A stretch of DNA of 64,000 nucleotides from Thereva unica (Eukaryota > Arthropoda > Insecta > Diptera > Therevidae): positions 82,014,070-82,078,069 of the forward strand of contig OX465282.1 in NCBI GenBank assembly GCA_949987705.1. Reading direction: 5' to 3'. Below, piece by piece: positions 28,340 to 39,782 of this stretch (its first letter is position 1; each line of letters starts with the position of its first letter). The notes beneath the pieces are model-generated. The model saw only the letters and a program-made list of their open reading frames with translations. It was not told the DNA's origin and ran no database searches. Both the position numbers and the translations under genes were made by a program.

Positions 28340-29240
28340 TAACCGATCTAAAGGCTGCAGGATGAGGTTGTATTAGCTGGAAAGAATTCTAATTTGATTG
28401 AAGTCAATTCCAAATGGGTATGTGAAGCTGCATTATCCAGAAATACAATAATTTTACGTTTTTGGATGTCATAGTTTTGTCTAACTTTCTTATCCACTTT
28501 GAAAATATCTCGCCTGTCATCCACGCCTTTTTATTATTATTATAATCCAATGGAAATTACTTAATACCTGAGAAACACCGTGGTTTGGCGGACTTTCCTA
28601 TTATTAAAGGCGTCAGTTTTTCATTTCCAGACATGTTACTTCCTAGCATAAGAGTTACCCGCTCTTTGCTATTTTTGCCACCACTACAACGATCACCTTT
28701 AAAAGTCATTGTCTTGTCAGGAAGACATTTAAAAAATAATGCGGTCTCATCGATATTAAAAATATCATCTGAACCATAATCTTTACAAATATCTTGCAAT
28801 TTTCCAACCCAGTCCGCACAAACGGAATGGCTCGCTCGCAAATTTTTTTAAAAATATGTAATATCATTTCTTTTTTTAAATTTTTCGAGCCATCCATTAC
28901 TTGCTCCAAATCCAGGTATGTTCAAGTCCTTGCTAAATTCGAATGCCTTTTCCTTCAATAAATTGCCACTGATGGGTATGTTTTGGTCTCTGCACTGCTT
29001 GAACCATTTCAGTGCACATTGTTCTACTGATGTAAATTCAGGACGTTTAAGCCTCTTCCTTCCTCCTTAATTGGCGTCGTAATTTTTTAAAATAACGTCT
29101 TTATTTTTAAGAATTATGGACAGCGTACTACCCGGAATTCCGAATTGAGCAGCTATGCCTTTCTTTTTCTCTGAAGAGCTTTCCACCTTTTTAATGATTT
29201 TAACTTTATCACTTATTAGTCCATTTGTTAGGGCTTTTGA
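28340..29240 (-). pseudogene. Tigger-like transposase (CENP-B HTH plus DDE)
   Basis: Read from 29240 leftwards across several frames. The CENP-B-type helix-turn-helix comes first (KVKIIKKVESSEKKKGIAAQ, then FGIPGSTLSIILKNKD). The second DNA-binding part follows (WFKQCRDQNIPISGNLLKEK, FGASNGWLEKFKKRN). The DDE core comes last, with IFNIDETALFFKCLPDKT (first Asp), KERVTLMLGSNMSGNEKL and KIIVFLDNAASH (second Asp). Frameshifts and stops separate the blocks, so the gene is dead. Only 28557-28841 is a clean frame. Confidence 0.85.
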
Positions 29241-29858
29241 CCTCTAACAAAATGTTAACTCTCTAATTTTTTTTGTAAATAATAGTTTTTAGTGAGTAGA
29301 ATATGTTAAGAAAAAGTTTCGGAAAACTGGTTGTACGCTACCCCCAAAAATAACCCCCTAAAAACAGGAAAATCAGTTTTTTACTAATATCTCTTAAACA
29401 GTAAGTCTTATCATAAAACAGTGTTTACGAAGTTTGTAGATTAAGCGATTATCTACAAAAAATGATATTATACATTTTTTCGTACGAAGTGCCGTTCATG
29501 AGATATCGCCATTTTAAAGATTTAAAATATTCACATCCCCTAATTCGCAACTTGTATAGGTCATCAGACGTTCCATAAATTCTCTGTTGGACTACTTGGC
29601 TAATATTTTCAGGGGTGATTCCTGGATGTATTTGGAGAAAAAAATTGTTCTACAGAGGGCGGATATCTCCACTATCCACTAAGATACAGGGTGTTTACGA
29701 AAGAAGAAAATGTTTTTTTTTTAAATTTACTCAAATTTGAATAACTTCTATACTAATTATCGTATAGCAACCTAATTAGGCTCATCTTTTAGCTAAATGT
29801 GTGCTCTTTTATTTGATATAAAGAACAAAAACTTGAGTGACTCCGTTTAGAAAATATT
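29241..29858 (+). repeat. Left 618-bp terminal inverted repeat
   Basis: Inverted copy of 30818-31435 with scattered substitutions and small indels. The inner edge is at the word CTCCGTTTAGAAAATA. Confidence 0.85.
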
Positions 29859-29877
29859 TTTCTGATGAAATATTTAT

Positions 29878-30315
29878 TTAATCCTCAAGTTCTTCATTTA
29901 CTTCATCATAAGGATCCAAAAGTGATTCTGAAGGTAACATTTCTTCATTTTCATCATATTTGTCTTCTCCTGGGAGTCCTGTAGGTGGTAAATTATGACA
30001 ACCTCGAATGTAACATGTCCCGCACACATTGGAGCAATGTAATCCAGCTTTTTTACAATTACAATGGTTACAGCTACCTTTTTTACAGTTGCAAAATATA
30101 AGGTCCAGCAAATTCTTGGGTGCTGGCATTTTTGTCATTTGCACAGGTGTCAAAATATCCTCCATGTTCCATCCCCAGTCCCGAGGATCAAGGTCATTTG
30201 ATAACCATTGCTGTACTTGAAGGTACACCCTGTAAAAATGTTGAACGACTGCATCGGTTGTTGGAGGTAAGCTGGCTAGATTTACAGCTCTTTTTTGGTA
30301 ACTGCTTTAGTGAAA
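29878..30315 (-). CDS. CXC-type cysteine-rich protein, C-terminal block
   Basis: The clean frame 29878-30228 extends upstream in frame to about 30315. It encodes RAVNLASLPPTTDAVVQHFY and VYLQVQQWLSNDLDPRDWGW, then LLDLIFCNCKKGSCNHCNC and KKAGLHCSNVCGTCYIRGC, and an acidic tail. The cysteine spacing (CxC...CxxCxC...C...CxxC...C) resembles CXC/CRC-type zinc-binding modules. Similar blocks occur, as far as I know, in many unannotated insect proteins, but no function is established. It lacks its N-terminal half here. Confidence 0.6.
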
Positions 30316-30370
30316 CATATATATCTATATTTATCAACACCTGTCACTTTTGGGGGGGCATTATATATAT

Positions 30371-30610
30371 TTAATGTGCAAATAATGCCATTTTCGGAAA
30401 TACTCCTACGCGATTGATTTTGCTGTAAAAAGGATTGAACAGCTTGTCTTTGGGACGACCTATTTTATTTCCAGTGTATTTCCCCATAGATAAATTTGAA
30501 CATATTTGGTAGCAATCTAAATGATACTTTGCATTAACAGCCAGTAAATCTATAAATACTATTCGTTTTACACATTCTGTGCTCATTTCATCTAAATTTT
30601 TCTCTATCAT
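30371..30610 (-). CDS. N-terminal block of the same element's protein
   Basis: 79 residues, with IDLLAVNAKYHLDCYQICSN followed by a GRPKDK motif. A very Lys/Arg-rich stretch lies upstream to about 30720. The DLLAVNAKYH-type motif is what I recall as the N-terminal partner of the cysteine-rich block above. Only about 140 bp separate the two blocks, so a large central part is missing. Not functional as it stands. Confidence 0.45.
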   Translation of the reverse strand: MIEKNLDEMSTECVKRIVFIDLLAVNAKYHLDCYQICSNLSMGKYTGNKIGRPKDKLFNPFYSKINRVGVFPKMALFAH

Positions 30611-30817
30611 CTTTAAAAAGGTTTCTTTGAAAGTTTTACAAGTAACATTTCTTATTATTCTACGTAATTTTTTTCTTTTTTTTCTCTCTTTTTTTTCATT
30701 TGCACTAAACGCAGGTTTACAAGCAGGCGGATAAGGTACTACCCACTACGTTTAAAGTGTGAGCAAATTCCCAATATTCTTCGTTTTAACATTTTGCTCA
30801 TACTTTGAACCAACATA

Positions 30818-31435
30818 TCTTCTAAACGGAGTCACTCAAGTTTTTGTTCTTTATATCAAATAAAAGAGCTACATTTAGCTAAAAGATGAGCCTAATTAGG
30901 TTGCTATACGATAATTAGTATAGAAGTTATTCAAATTTGAGTAAATTTAAAAAAAAAAAACATTTTGTTCTTTCGTAAACACCCTGTATCTTAGGGGATA
31001 GTGGGGATAGCCCCCTCTCTAGAACAAATTTTTATTCCAAATACATCCAGGAATCACCCCTGAAAATATTAGCCAAGTAGTCCAACAGAGAATTTATGGA
31101 ACGTCTGATGACCTATATCTACAAGTTGCGAATTAGGGGATGTGAATATTTTAAATCTTTAAAATGGCGATATCTCATGAACGGCACTTCGTACGAAAAA
31201 ATGTATAATATCATTTTTTGTAGATAATCGCTTAATCTACAAACTTCGTAAACAGTGTTTTATGATAAGACTTACTGTATGAGAGATATTAGTAAAAAAC
31301 TGATTTTCCTGTTTTTAGGTGGTTGTTTTTGGGGGTAGCGTACAACCAATTTTCCGAAACTTTTTTTTAACATACTCTACTCACTAAAAACTATTATTTA
31401 CAAAACAAATTGGAGAGTTAACATTTTGTTGGAGG
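30818..31435 (-). repeat. Right 618-bp terminal inverted repeat
   Basis: Inverse of 29241-29858. The outer end reads GTTAACATTTTGTTGGAGG. Confidence 0.85.
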
Positions 31436-31951
31436 GTTTCATTAACATTTTTCCCTCACGACTGGACTATATTGACAAAGCTGTTAATTTGCGAGTAGTC
31501 ATTTTAATAAAAAGCTAAAAAATAAATTCCTAAATTTCAAAAGTCCTTAAAATAAAATAACTTATAGGTTATGTTAATCCCTACGTAGAACAATAAAAAA
31601 TTTGAAATCGCCAGCCACAATGGAAGTTAAATTCAGCACAGCACGAATAACTTTCTCAAACTGAGAAAAATAGGATGCTACCAGTAGTAGATAGAACAAA
31701 ATTATAACGGTATTTTGTAAGAATTTCCATCTCCTATCGCATTTTTTATTTCGAATTAAGTATAGAGGTTTTAAGAATTTTATTCGAACTAGGGAGGTTG
31801 TCGAATGACATTTTATTCGAGCTGTAGAGGTTTATTTCGAGCTATAGAGGTCAATTTACTTGTAAAATATTTGTAGGGATAGGAAGAGATCTTATTACTC
31901 GAGCTGCAGAGGTTTTCGAATTATCGAGGTTCGTCTTATAGAGGCTCGACA

Positions 31952-32738
31952 TATCTTCTTCTAAGTAGAATATATCCTGGAATTCTCTGCATATACTCTC
32001 TATTGAGTCCTTGCTTTTTTTGTCATTTGTTTTGATTTCTATCAATTTATCTAATTTTTCCCATCTTTGTTGAGACTTTTTACTTACTGCTTTTAGTTTA
32101 TAAAATTCCCTGATTGGTTTTAGTTCCAGATCAAGATCTTTTACTGCAATTTTATCGGCTGTGTTCAATAGACGCACTCGTATATGTTTTATGCCTTTGG
32201 CTGGTATTATCGTGTTGGCAATTAAAATGTTATTTGTTATTTGCTTTCCACACACTAGGCTGCCTTGTTCAATATTTACGTTTCTTGGGTGTATAAGCTC
32301 GGATCTAGGCGGTATTTTGATGTAGAAGATTTTGGATTGCATAGGCAATACATATTCTGTGCGGTTTGTATTTATTGAAAACGTAAAGGTGCCGTAATCT
32401 ATGTTCGTGCAGAATGTCCGAAAAAAGTCGCGCCCGAATATCCCGTCAGTTGTTATTGGGAAATCGTCATCTACCACTTGTACTTTGTGTTGTACTTCTT
32501 CGTCCTCTAGTTTAAATTTAATTGTAGTTGTACCCAATGTTTATATTTTTTGTTCTGTAATTCCCGTAAGTCTGCAATAATCTTCAGTGTTGATCTCATG
32601 TTTACTTATTGTGTTTCCTATTTTGCATATGGAGATATCTGCTCCTGTGTCAACTAATAGGTTTAATATTTTATTCCTGTTTGTTTTTATTCTTATATAA
32701 TAATTAGTGATTCCGTGGTCTGTTTCTGCTATATTCAA
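31952..32738 (-). pseudogene. pol: mdg1/412-like protease and linker
   Basis: 32541-32738 carries the aspartic protease site LNLLVDTGADISICK. After a stop, 31952-32537 continues with the second protease half (TTDGIFGRDFFRTF) and the protease-RT linker, ending SICREFQDIFYLEED where the Tigger-like element is inserted. A stop codon after ITEQKI separates the two frames. Domain order matches pol of the same decayed element. Confidence 0.8.
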
Positions 32739-33828
32739 AGATATTCTTTTACTATTTTATGTCTCCTATTGGTTGTTTTTAGCCCCGAGTTACCCTTTAT
32801 AAATTTCCTTCGTAGGTTTCGGGGTTGTCTTCGTTTCCCTGGATGTAATTCCCGTTTTCTTCCTGTTGTGTTATATATACTCTCCTGTTTCGGTGATGTA
32901 TATTGTTGCCATTGCGATTGCTGCCGATTTTTACTCTGGTAGCCATTGTGTTTCAAATTCGTTGTTTGACTATTCTGGTATCTATTTTGTTGGTAATGAT
33001 TTCTTTGGTAATTATTATGGTATCGGTTTTGATGGGAATACTTGTTGTTTTGCCATGGTTTTCTGTATTGGTATCTGTTGTTTATATGGAATACTCTGTT
33101 TTCTTTTATTGTGGCCTCGGCATCTTCTGCTAAAGTGAATGCTTCACGGTAAGATTTTACCCGACTGGCGTCTATTGGTATTATGCTCCTGTCTTTCAAG
33201 GTATGGTATTATGCTCCTGTCTTTCAAGCCTTTCTTGAAAGCATTTAATGCTAGTGATTCATTTATTTTTGTTATAGTTTCCCATCTGTTTTCTCCTATT
33301 TCCGTCAATTGTAGCTCGTATTCTGTGACCGTGTTTTCTTGCTGGACTTTTGTTAGCTTTGTTATCACCGTCTTTGTTGATTGTATCGGTTTGTATGTTG
33401 CCTCTAGATTCCTAATGAGATCCGCGATTTTTTCTGGTTTTGGTAATGAGCTCAATTTCCTTCTTGCTGTTGTGTTTAACTTGGTGTCTATTACCAGCGT
33501 TAAGAAGTCCGTTTGTTGATCTTCCGGGATATTTTTCTCTAGAACTTTGACTATACTTATAAAATTCTGTAAGTCTGCGGGTTTCCCTGTGAATTCTGGT
33601 ATTATTTTGAGGTTAGAGAATATGTTTGTGGACGTCATGTTTATTGTTTCGTTTATTTCTATTCTCACAAAAGCCTCTATTCTTTTTAATGTTTCCTTAA
33701 ATGTATTTTTTACTCGTAGCTCTTCTTCAACCGTTAATATTTCTTCTTTGAATTTTTCCCTAATTTCATTTACCTTAAGAAGTAATTTGGCAAGGTATTT
33801 TTCCGTATACTCTCTCTTAGGAGCCTTT
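32735..33828 (-). pseudogene. gag: mdg1/412-like gag
   Basis: 33144-33828 encodes the capsid-like region (LRVKNTFKETLKRIEAFVRI, FSNLKIIPEFTGKPADLQNF, LALNAFKKGLKDRSI). 32735-33199 encodes the basic Asn/Tyr/Gln/Arg-rich C-terminus (NRYHNNYQRNHYQQNRYQN). No CCHC knuckle is present. A short duplication of GGTATTATGCTCCTGTCTTTCA (given here only as position: 33176-33229) breaks the frame. The 5' end is cut at 33829 by BEL LTR sequence; the missing N-terminus is at 49459-49779. Confidence 0.75.
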
Positions 33829-34526
33829 CCCGCGGAGCCCTTGGTTCTTGTTCCTGGGCTATAAACGCGTTGTACGATGTATCTAAGGTGCAATGTACCT
33901 AGATTTACTTGTTGATGGTGCAGTGGCTCTTAAACCAGTACACCGATCGATGGAAAATAATTTCACCTCAATTTAGGTCCTATGTACCTCTACCAGGACT
34001 GAGTGGAGAGGGTGCGCCGAGTACTTAACTCGTTCACCAAGTTTTAATTAATTTTATTCTGAAGTTATCCTTAACAATTCACTATTACCCTGTAGAGACT
34101 ACTCACATTTAATTATTACCTTCACCTTATAAATCTTCACTTGGACATATAAAACGAAACACTGAGGACACTACTGGATGGATTGCAAGAGCGAATGAAA
34201 ATCTTCTTCTATGGTTTCCCAATTGAAACTAAATTTATTATAAATCTTAACTGATTCGTAGCTGCACTGGCGTTTGATACATATCTGATTACAAAATTCT
34301 AAATTGGACAATTTTTAGAACTAACAGTGAATTTTTTCGGCGTGTCAAGTGTTTACATAAAGACACTGGATATGCCGGCGGATAAAAATATTAAAAGATA
34401 AGGAAATGCACGGTGGCAGAAATTTATGTTGCAACAAAGGTTTGATAGAATTAAAGAAACTTCTTTGTGAGAATTTCCAGTGCAGCTACAATTAATTCTT
34501 ATTATAAAAAATTATTGAACTTAACA
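33829..34526 (-). repeat. 3' LTR of BEL element A, truncated at its left end
   Basis: Homologous to 39810-40131 and 47412-47857, and ends TTGAACTTAACA. Compared with those copies the first 27 bp (starting TGTTAACG) are lost. The inverse end TGTTAA/TTAACA and a purine-rich stretch at 34527-34540 (minus strand) support the boundary. Confidence 0.85.
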
Positions 34527-34554
34527 TAATCCTCCCGGGCTTGAATGTATGCAT

Positions 34555-35920
34555 TCAAGAGGAGGGTTGGTAAAAATTTACGTCGAAGTCCGGATGTGAT
34601 GAATCTTGTTGTATCTCAGGTTGTTGCAGATCAGCATGTTGTGATTGAACATTGCGATTGAACATCCTTCTTAGTTTCGGTGTTGGCCTTAATTTGCTTT
34701 TTGTTGTAGCCCTGGATCGCCATCTCCAGATCAGGCATATGATGATGATGATTATTAGGCTTAGTCCCAAATAACTGGTGGTATGATGATGGATGCTGGC
34801 GGTGCGAAGATCGTGAGGAAGTTCTGCATGAAGCTTCGTTAATTTCATCTTTAAATCTTCTAAATCGGCTGTATGCGGACGAAGTTATGGAGAGTGGTAT
34901 AATATTGGGGCTAGATGTTGAGTCGCCACGGTGTCATTTAAGTTGGTGGTGGGAATGTAGGACAGTCTCAAACTCGTGGGGTAAATATGATGGCCTTGGA
35001 TGGTGAGCATGTTTTCCTTAACTAAGCAGTCGCCACGAATTTTGAGGATGCCACTTCCTTCAATGTAGAGTTGTCTGACTTTTTCTCTGCATACTAGGTT
35101 GATGGCAGTTTTTTCTCCAAGCGAGTACAACCAAGGATTGGGGTTGCACAGTTGTATCCAGTGGGGTCCAGGTCCCATTTTCACGATCTGACAAGAGGAA
35201 TCCTGAGCCAATTGATTCATTAACCTGATTTCGCACGCACTCACTGCAGATCCTCTTTTGTGTAGTGGGTGTCTTTGCTTGCAAAGATGTCTGTTGTCAT
35301 AGATGATGGTGCACGCTTGCTGCTCCGAGAGTGTGTAATAGTTGTCCCGATGCAAGTTTACAATTAGAAACGGGAATGACGGGCTGATGACCAAGAAGGT
35401 GTTATTGATGTTCACTGGCACGGGAATCACTCGAAATAGTTCAAAGTTATCTACGGCCACTAGTGGTAACTTGAGGCGGAAGATAACATACTTTTGGGTT
35501 GGTCTTCCTTCTATTGTCATAAGCTTGTAGAATTTCAAAATGTCGTTTCGGGAAAAGGGCAACTTCAGTGTTGATGGAAGGTTGCCTTTTATGTTGTTGA
35601 TCTGATGTGTGAGCTGTTCTGGCGATATTAACTGTGGGCTCACGGATCCATGGTGCATTTGCGTGAGGACATCCAGGATTGACTGTTGTACTCTTAAGAA
35701 ATTGGCTATGGCTAGTGTGGCTTGCAAACCCAATGATGAGAATGCTTGCAGCATGGTTTGTACGTGTAGCTCTTGGTTCACACGGTTGATGTTGTCTGAT
35801 AGCATCGTTTCCATGGACCTTCTCGATTATATCGGACATGCTGTCTGCATAATCGGAATCTAGTACGCCAAATAACGTGTTGGCAATGTTGCCTACAATG
35901 TTTAATGCCCCGCGTTTTAC
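34555..35920 (-). pseudogene. env: BEL element A envelope remnant
   Basis: The furin-like site and fusion peptide are at about 35840-35900 (PRVKRGALNIVGNIANTLFG). The helical region and ectodomain follow in 34885-35814. A transmembrane segment and tail lie in 34555-34848 (YLGLSLIIIIIICLIW). Three frames are involved. The whole segment is homologous to the Env part of element C, but the N-terminal surface subunit upstream of the cleavage site is deleted. Confidence 0.85.
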
Positions 35921-37056
35921 TCTGGGACATAAGCTGACATAAGCAACTGCTCCGTAAGCCTTCTCTGAGGCATCAGCAAATACGTGGATCTGATAAGACG
36001 TGGTTCCTTCCTGGGGGAACACATGTCTTGGAATTATGAGCTGACTTAGTGAATTTAGATTTTGTCGGAAGTGGATCCAAGTCGAGTGAAGTTCTTGCGG
36101 CAATGCGGCATCCCAATCCAATTTTAGTTCCCACAGTCGTTGCAAGAAGATTTTGGCTCGGACAACTACTGGGGACATGAAGCCTAAAGGATCAAATAGG
36201 TGTGCTATGTCCGATAATGCAGTACGCTTTGTGACCTTATGGCATTCTGGCCAAGAACCCTTGATAATAAACTCGTCCGTTTTTGGCAACCAAGTTAATC
36301 CCATTGTTTTTATATTGTCTTCTAAGTGTGTGGAGAAGTCAAGCTGCAGTTCTCTGTCTGCTGGTGGGATATCTTGGAGTAGTCGCGGATGGTTTGAACA
36401 CCATTTCCGGCAGACGATAGCAGTGATTTTAACTGTGCTTGTATTTGCAATAGTGATGCTAGACTATTAGATCCTGTCAATACGTCGTCGACATAAAAGT
36501 CTCTCCTCAAGACTTCTGCTCCTAATAGGTACTTGTGAGCACCGTCATCTGCTAATCTCTAAAGGCATTTGGTTGCGAGGTATGGGGCGTTTGTCGTGCC
36601 ATACGTGACAGTACCCAATTCATAGCATCTGAAGGGCTCATGTGCATGATCTCGCCAAACAATCAACTGATATTTCCTATCATTCTCGTCTATGAGGATC
36701 TGACGATACATTTTCTCTATGTCTGTAGAGAAAACAAATCGTGGCATGCGGAAGCGGAGCAACAAGGTAAAGACATCGACCTGCACGGTGGGACCGTTAC
36801 TTAATAAGTCATTGAGAGATATATTGGAAGACGATTTAGCAGATGCATCGAGCACTACACGTAGTTTGGTTGTAGTGCTATGCGGCTTGATTACACAGTG
36901 ATGTGACATGAAATAATGTGGATCGTTTATCTGCGGAAAGCTTGTCTCTTGCATGTGTCCTAGATGTGTATATTCCTTAATGAACTCTGAATATTGTGTC
37001 GTCAGTTCTGGATCCTTCAAGAATTTTCTTTCCAATGACAAATCTTTGTATGGCAA
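35921..37056 (-). pseudogene. pol: BEL element A RT and start of RNase H
   Basis: RT fingers/palm are in 36559-37056 (TTKLRVVLDASAKSS, FVFSTDIEKMYRQI, CYELGTVTYGTTNAPYLA). The active site is in 36322-36510 (RRDFYVDDVLTGSNS). Thumb and RNase H start are in 35921-36304 (DPLGFMSPVVVRAKIFLQ, VFADASEKAYGAVAY). It then joins env through a deletion of the rest of RNase H and all of integrase. At least two frame breaks are present. Confidence 0.85.
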
Positions 37057-38410
37057 TATCTCTTGTTTGGCCTAATCGGTTCGGATCATCTGAGAAGGGA
37101 AGTTTTACTATAAAACGACCTGTGGCGTTACGTTTTGTATTCTGATTGAAGTGGTTTTCACAGCGTTGTGCTGCCGCGGTGAGACGACTAGATGTGCTTT
37201 CTTTCTCCTCTAATTTCCAGAATCTTTCCATTTGTTGATTTAGTCCTTCATCTTCACTACAGACTCCGCATATGCTTGTGGTGGCATTGTTGAATTGTTC
37301 GTAAGGCGCCTCGCCAGCGACGGTCCAGCCAAAGACGGTATTTTGTAATGTGGGCAATTCAGTGGCCAATTTGACTTGCCCTACGGAGAGAATGTCATAA
37401 AAAATTGCGGCTCCAATTAGCAGGTCTATAGCACTAGGCTGGTTGAAGTAAGGATCGGCCAATGGGAGATTCTTTGGAATGTTCCATGCGGAAATGTCGA
37501 TAAATTCAGCGGGCTGAGGCGATATTATCTGAGGCAGAATGTGAGCTTCCAGGTTAACTGCAAATCCATTGATGCGGGATGTAACTCGAATATTAACTCT
37601 GCCGGATGATTTTTGCTTTGCTATACCAATGCCTTCAATATTCACCTTATCATTGTTTTCTCTCAATCCCATTTTTCTTGCCAACTTGTCTGCGATGAAA
37701 TTTAATTGGGAACCGGAATCCAGTAGGGCTCGGCATTGCACTAGGGATCCACTTTTTGTCTTTAAATTCACCAGTACTGTGCTAAGGACTACATATGAAG
37801 TTCTGTGGGACATTGATGTGAGGGATTGTGATGAGTTGTCTTGTTGATGGGCAGCCGGGGTGGATGTAAAGACATCAGCGGGAGATGCTCTAAACGATGG
37901 TAATACGTTGTCTGAGCTACTGCCTTGTGTAGGCTTCGATGTGGTCGTTGTCTTATTGTTGGCGGAGTCTAGATGAAGAAGCGTGTTGTGTTTTCGTGCA
38001 CACCTTGTGCAGGAACGAGATGGGCAATTGGCAGAGTTGTGGCCTGAATTAAGGCAATTGACGCACCTTTTGGCTTCTCTGACTACATTTAGTCGTTTAT
38101 TCGGAGGAAGCTGGATAAATTTATGGCAGGCAAATAGCTGATGTTGGTCCTTACATAATGGACACTTACTGTTGTCTGTTGCAGTCACTGAAGTGAAGAC
38201 CCTTGAGGAAGTGTGTCTTTTATTGAATGGTTTCTCTGAGCTCTTAAGTTTTTGGCCTAAAGCTTCTAATGATTGGAACCGTGTCTCCAAGAAATTGAGA
38301 AAAACACTTATTGGTTGCAAGCCTCTTGGATCCTTCAGAGATTGTTTCCATAAGGCATGTGACGTTCTGTCGAGCTTTTTTAGTGCTCCACATCCACCAG
38401 TGGATCCCAA
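36977..38410 (-). CDS. gag-pro: BEL element A gag C-terminus and protease
   Basis: A long clean frame (477 residues). It holds the end of the gag capsid region, CCHC-type knuckles (CPLCKDQHQLFACHKF, CVNCLNSGHNSANC, CTRCARKHNTLLH) and a DUF1758-like protease with CRALLDSGSQLNFIADKLARK, and ends just before RT. The protease has the normal DSG site. This is the best-preserved part of element A. Confidence 0.85.
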   Translation of the reverse strand: MGSTGGCGALKKLDRTSHALWKQSLKDPRGLQPISVFLNFLETRFQSLEALGQKLKSSEKPFNKRHTSSRVFTSVTATDNSKCPLCKDQHQLFACHKFIQLPPNKRLNVVREAKRCVNCLNSGHNSANCPSRSCTRCARKHNTLLHLDSANNKTTTTSKPTQGSSSDNVLPSFRASPADVFTSTPAAHQQDNSSQSLTSMSHRTSYVVLSTVLVNLKTKSGSLVQCRALLDSGSQLNFIADKLARKMGLRENNDKVNIEGIGIAKQKSSGRVNIRVTSRINGFAVNLEAHILPQIISPQPAEFIDISAWNIPKNLPLADPYFNQPSAIDLLIGAAIFYDILSVGQVKLATELPTLQNTVFGWTVAGEAPYEQFNNATTSICGVCSEDEGLNQQMERFWKLEEKESTSSRLTAAAQRCENHFNQNTKRNATGRFIVKLPFSDDPNRLGQTRDIAIQRFVIGKKILEGSRTDDTIFRVH

Positions 38411-38435
38411 TTCCGGGTGTCGATTCCTAAGTTGT

Positions 38436-39716
38436 TCAATCCAGTAGACATTCGACTGTGGTGTCGTGCAAGTGCTTGATGGCTGTAGCTCCTTCGGTGG
38501 TGAATGCTGGCTGCGACAACAACTTATGAATTAAAGCATTTGTGAGCAATCTGGTATTCTCAAAGCGTTCATTCAGAATTTTCCATGCGGATTGGTAGTT
38601 GAGATCAGATGTGGACAGATGTCGAATTAGCTTTTCAGCATCTCCTGACAGGCTGGTATTGAGATACCACATTTTCTGTCAATCAGCTATTGGTTGGTTG
38701 TGGACTAATTCTGTGAAGAGATCACAGAATTGACGCCATTTCAAATAATCTCCGTCGAATTTTGGGAGTATTATTTTGGGCAACTTGATGGAGGGGGCAT
38801 TTGTGGCCTGTAGACTTGTGCCCTGGTCTTGTGGCAGGGCATGCACTTACGACTTCAGTAGTCGCCTTTGTTTATGCATTTCTATTAACTTGCTAACAGT
38901 CTCGTCCTCTAGTGTAAAATAGCTCTCAACATTATATTCTATGAGTGAAGGATCTTGCACTTGCTGCCAAATGTTGTCATGTAATAATTGTGCCTCGTCC
39001 AGGTATCGCTCTAATCCCCGGAATTTTACATCATAAAATTGTGTTGTTGGAGTGTGCTCTGTCAGAGTAAGGCTCGCAAGCATGCTCTGCAGACGATTCA
39101 TTACAGTCCTTTGTTTGTGGATCAGTCCGAATATTATCAGGAACGGGATCGGCTACTCTGTCACTGGCGACATCCCCCTTCTTGATGGTCGGAATTCTTG
39201 TGAACGGCACTGGAGATGCTTATAAGGCTATGTCCATGAGCAATTCCTGATCAGCTGGTATCCTGGCTCCTTCTGTGGATGTTGCGGGTGATGGATCCTT
39301 GGACTTAGCGGTGGATATGGCTTCCAATGGAACAAGTGAGGGCGTTGGCAACGCCAATTCGATGACACTTAATTGTTCCAAAGCTTCCAGAGAGCGAGTC
39401 ATTGGTTGAGCCTTCAATTTCTGGATTCTCTGGATGATATCATTTTTAGCCTTTACAAAACCTCCTTATATCGCGTTGTAATACTCCTTAGCAAAGAAAG
39501 GATGATTCTGCTGCGAAGCGTACTTGTCGCGAATTTCAGTATCGTTGGCTTCAAAAGGCTCCCACTGGCGGTCTAGGGCAAGGAGTCTTTTTTGCAGATA
39601 ATCCAAGGTTTTTTCGGGACTCAGAATCCTTCTTATAATTTGCAATTATATGGCAAATCTCATGCCCTATCTCCTTTTGCCGTGAAGTCAGGACGTTAAT
39701 TCCTCCGCTTGCCATG
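38436..39716 (-). pseudogene. gag: BEL element A gag N-terminal region
   Basis: Starts with ATG near 39714 just inside the primer site, with BEL-type gag N-terminal sequence in shifting frames (KDKYASQQN-type motif, then KAQPMTRSLEALEQLSVIEL, MNRLQSMLASLTLTEHTPTT). A stop ends LLKS at 38847. The DUF1759 region (WYLNTSLSGDAEKLIRHL) is at 38436-38672. The first part (38848-39782) is repeated almost exactly, including its defects, at 46431-47384. Confidence 0.8.
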
Positions 39717-39760
39717 TTGCGGGCTTATTCGTAATCCGGATGAGCTTGAAGGTGGACGTG

Positions 39761-39779
39761 AATCACGTCGGGGTCACCA
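39761..39779 (-). other. Primer binding site complementary to tRNA-Trp (element A)
   Basis: The plus strand reads AATCACGTCGGGGTCACCA, which matches the 3' end of insect tRNA-Trp including CCA, three bases before the LTR start. Confidence 0.85.
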
Positions 39780-39782
39780 AAA

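Larger units (their letters stand above)
29241..31435. mobile_element. Element with 618-bp terminal inverted repeats carrying a CXC-type cysteine-rich protein
   Basis: Inverted arms 29241-29858 and 30818-31435 match along their whole length (outer end CCTCTAACAAAATGTTAAC). They contain AGGTTGCTATACGATAATTA and GATATCTCATGAACGGCACT words. No clean target duplication was found. The 960-bp centre holds two minus-strand coding blocks of one protein family, with the middle of the gene deleted. Inserted in the Tigger-like element near the start of its transposase. The superfamily is not recognised. Confidence 0.75.
28272..31951 (-). mobile_element. Tigger/pogo-type DNA transposon with TA target duplication
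   Basis: The left end AGTGTCGAACCTCCATAACT and the right end, inverted TGTCGAGCCTCTATAAGACG, are imperfect TIRs flanked by TA at 28270-28271 and 31952-31953. Removing the element rejoins the mdg1-like pol. Several more copies of the TAACTCGAA/TCGAGCTATAGAGG words sit near the right end (31800-31945). The transposase lies at the left end, minus strand. A second element (29241-31435) sits inside. Confidence 0.85.
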
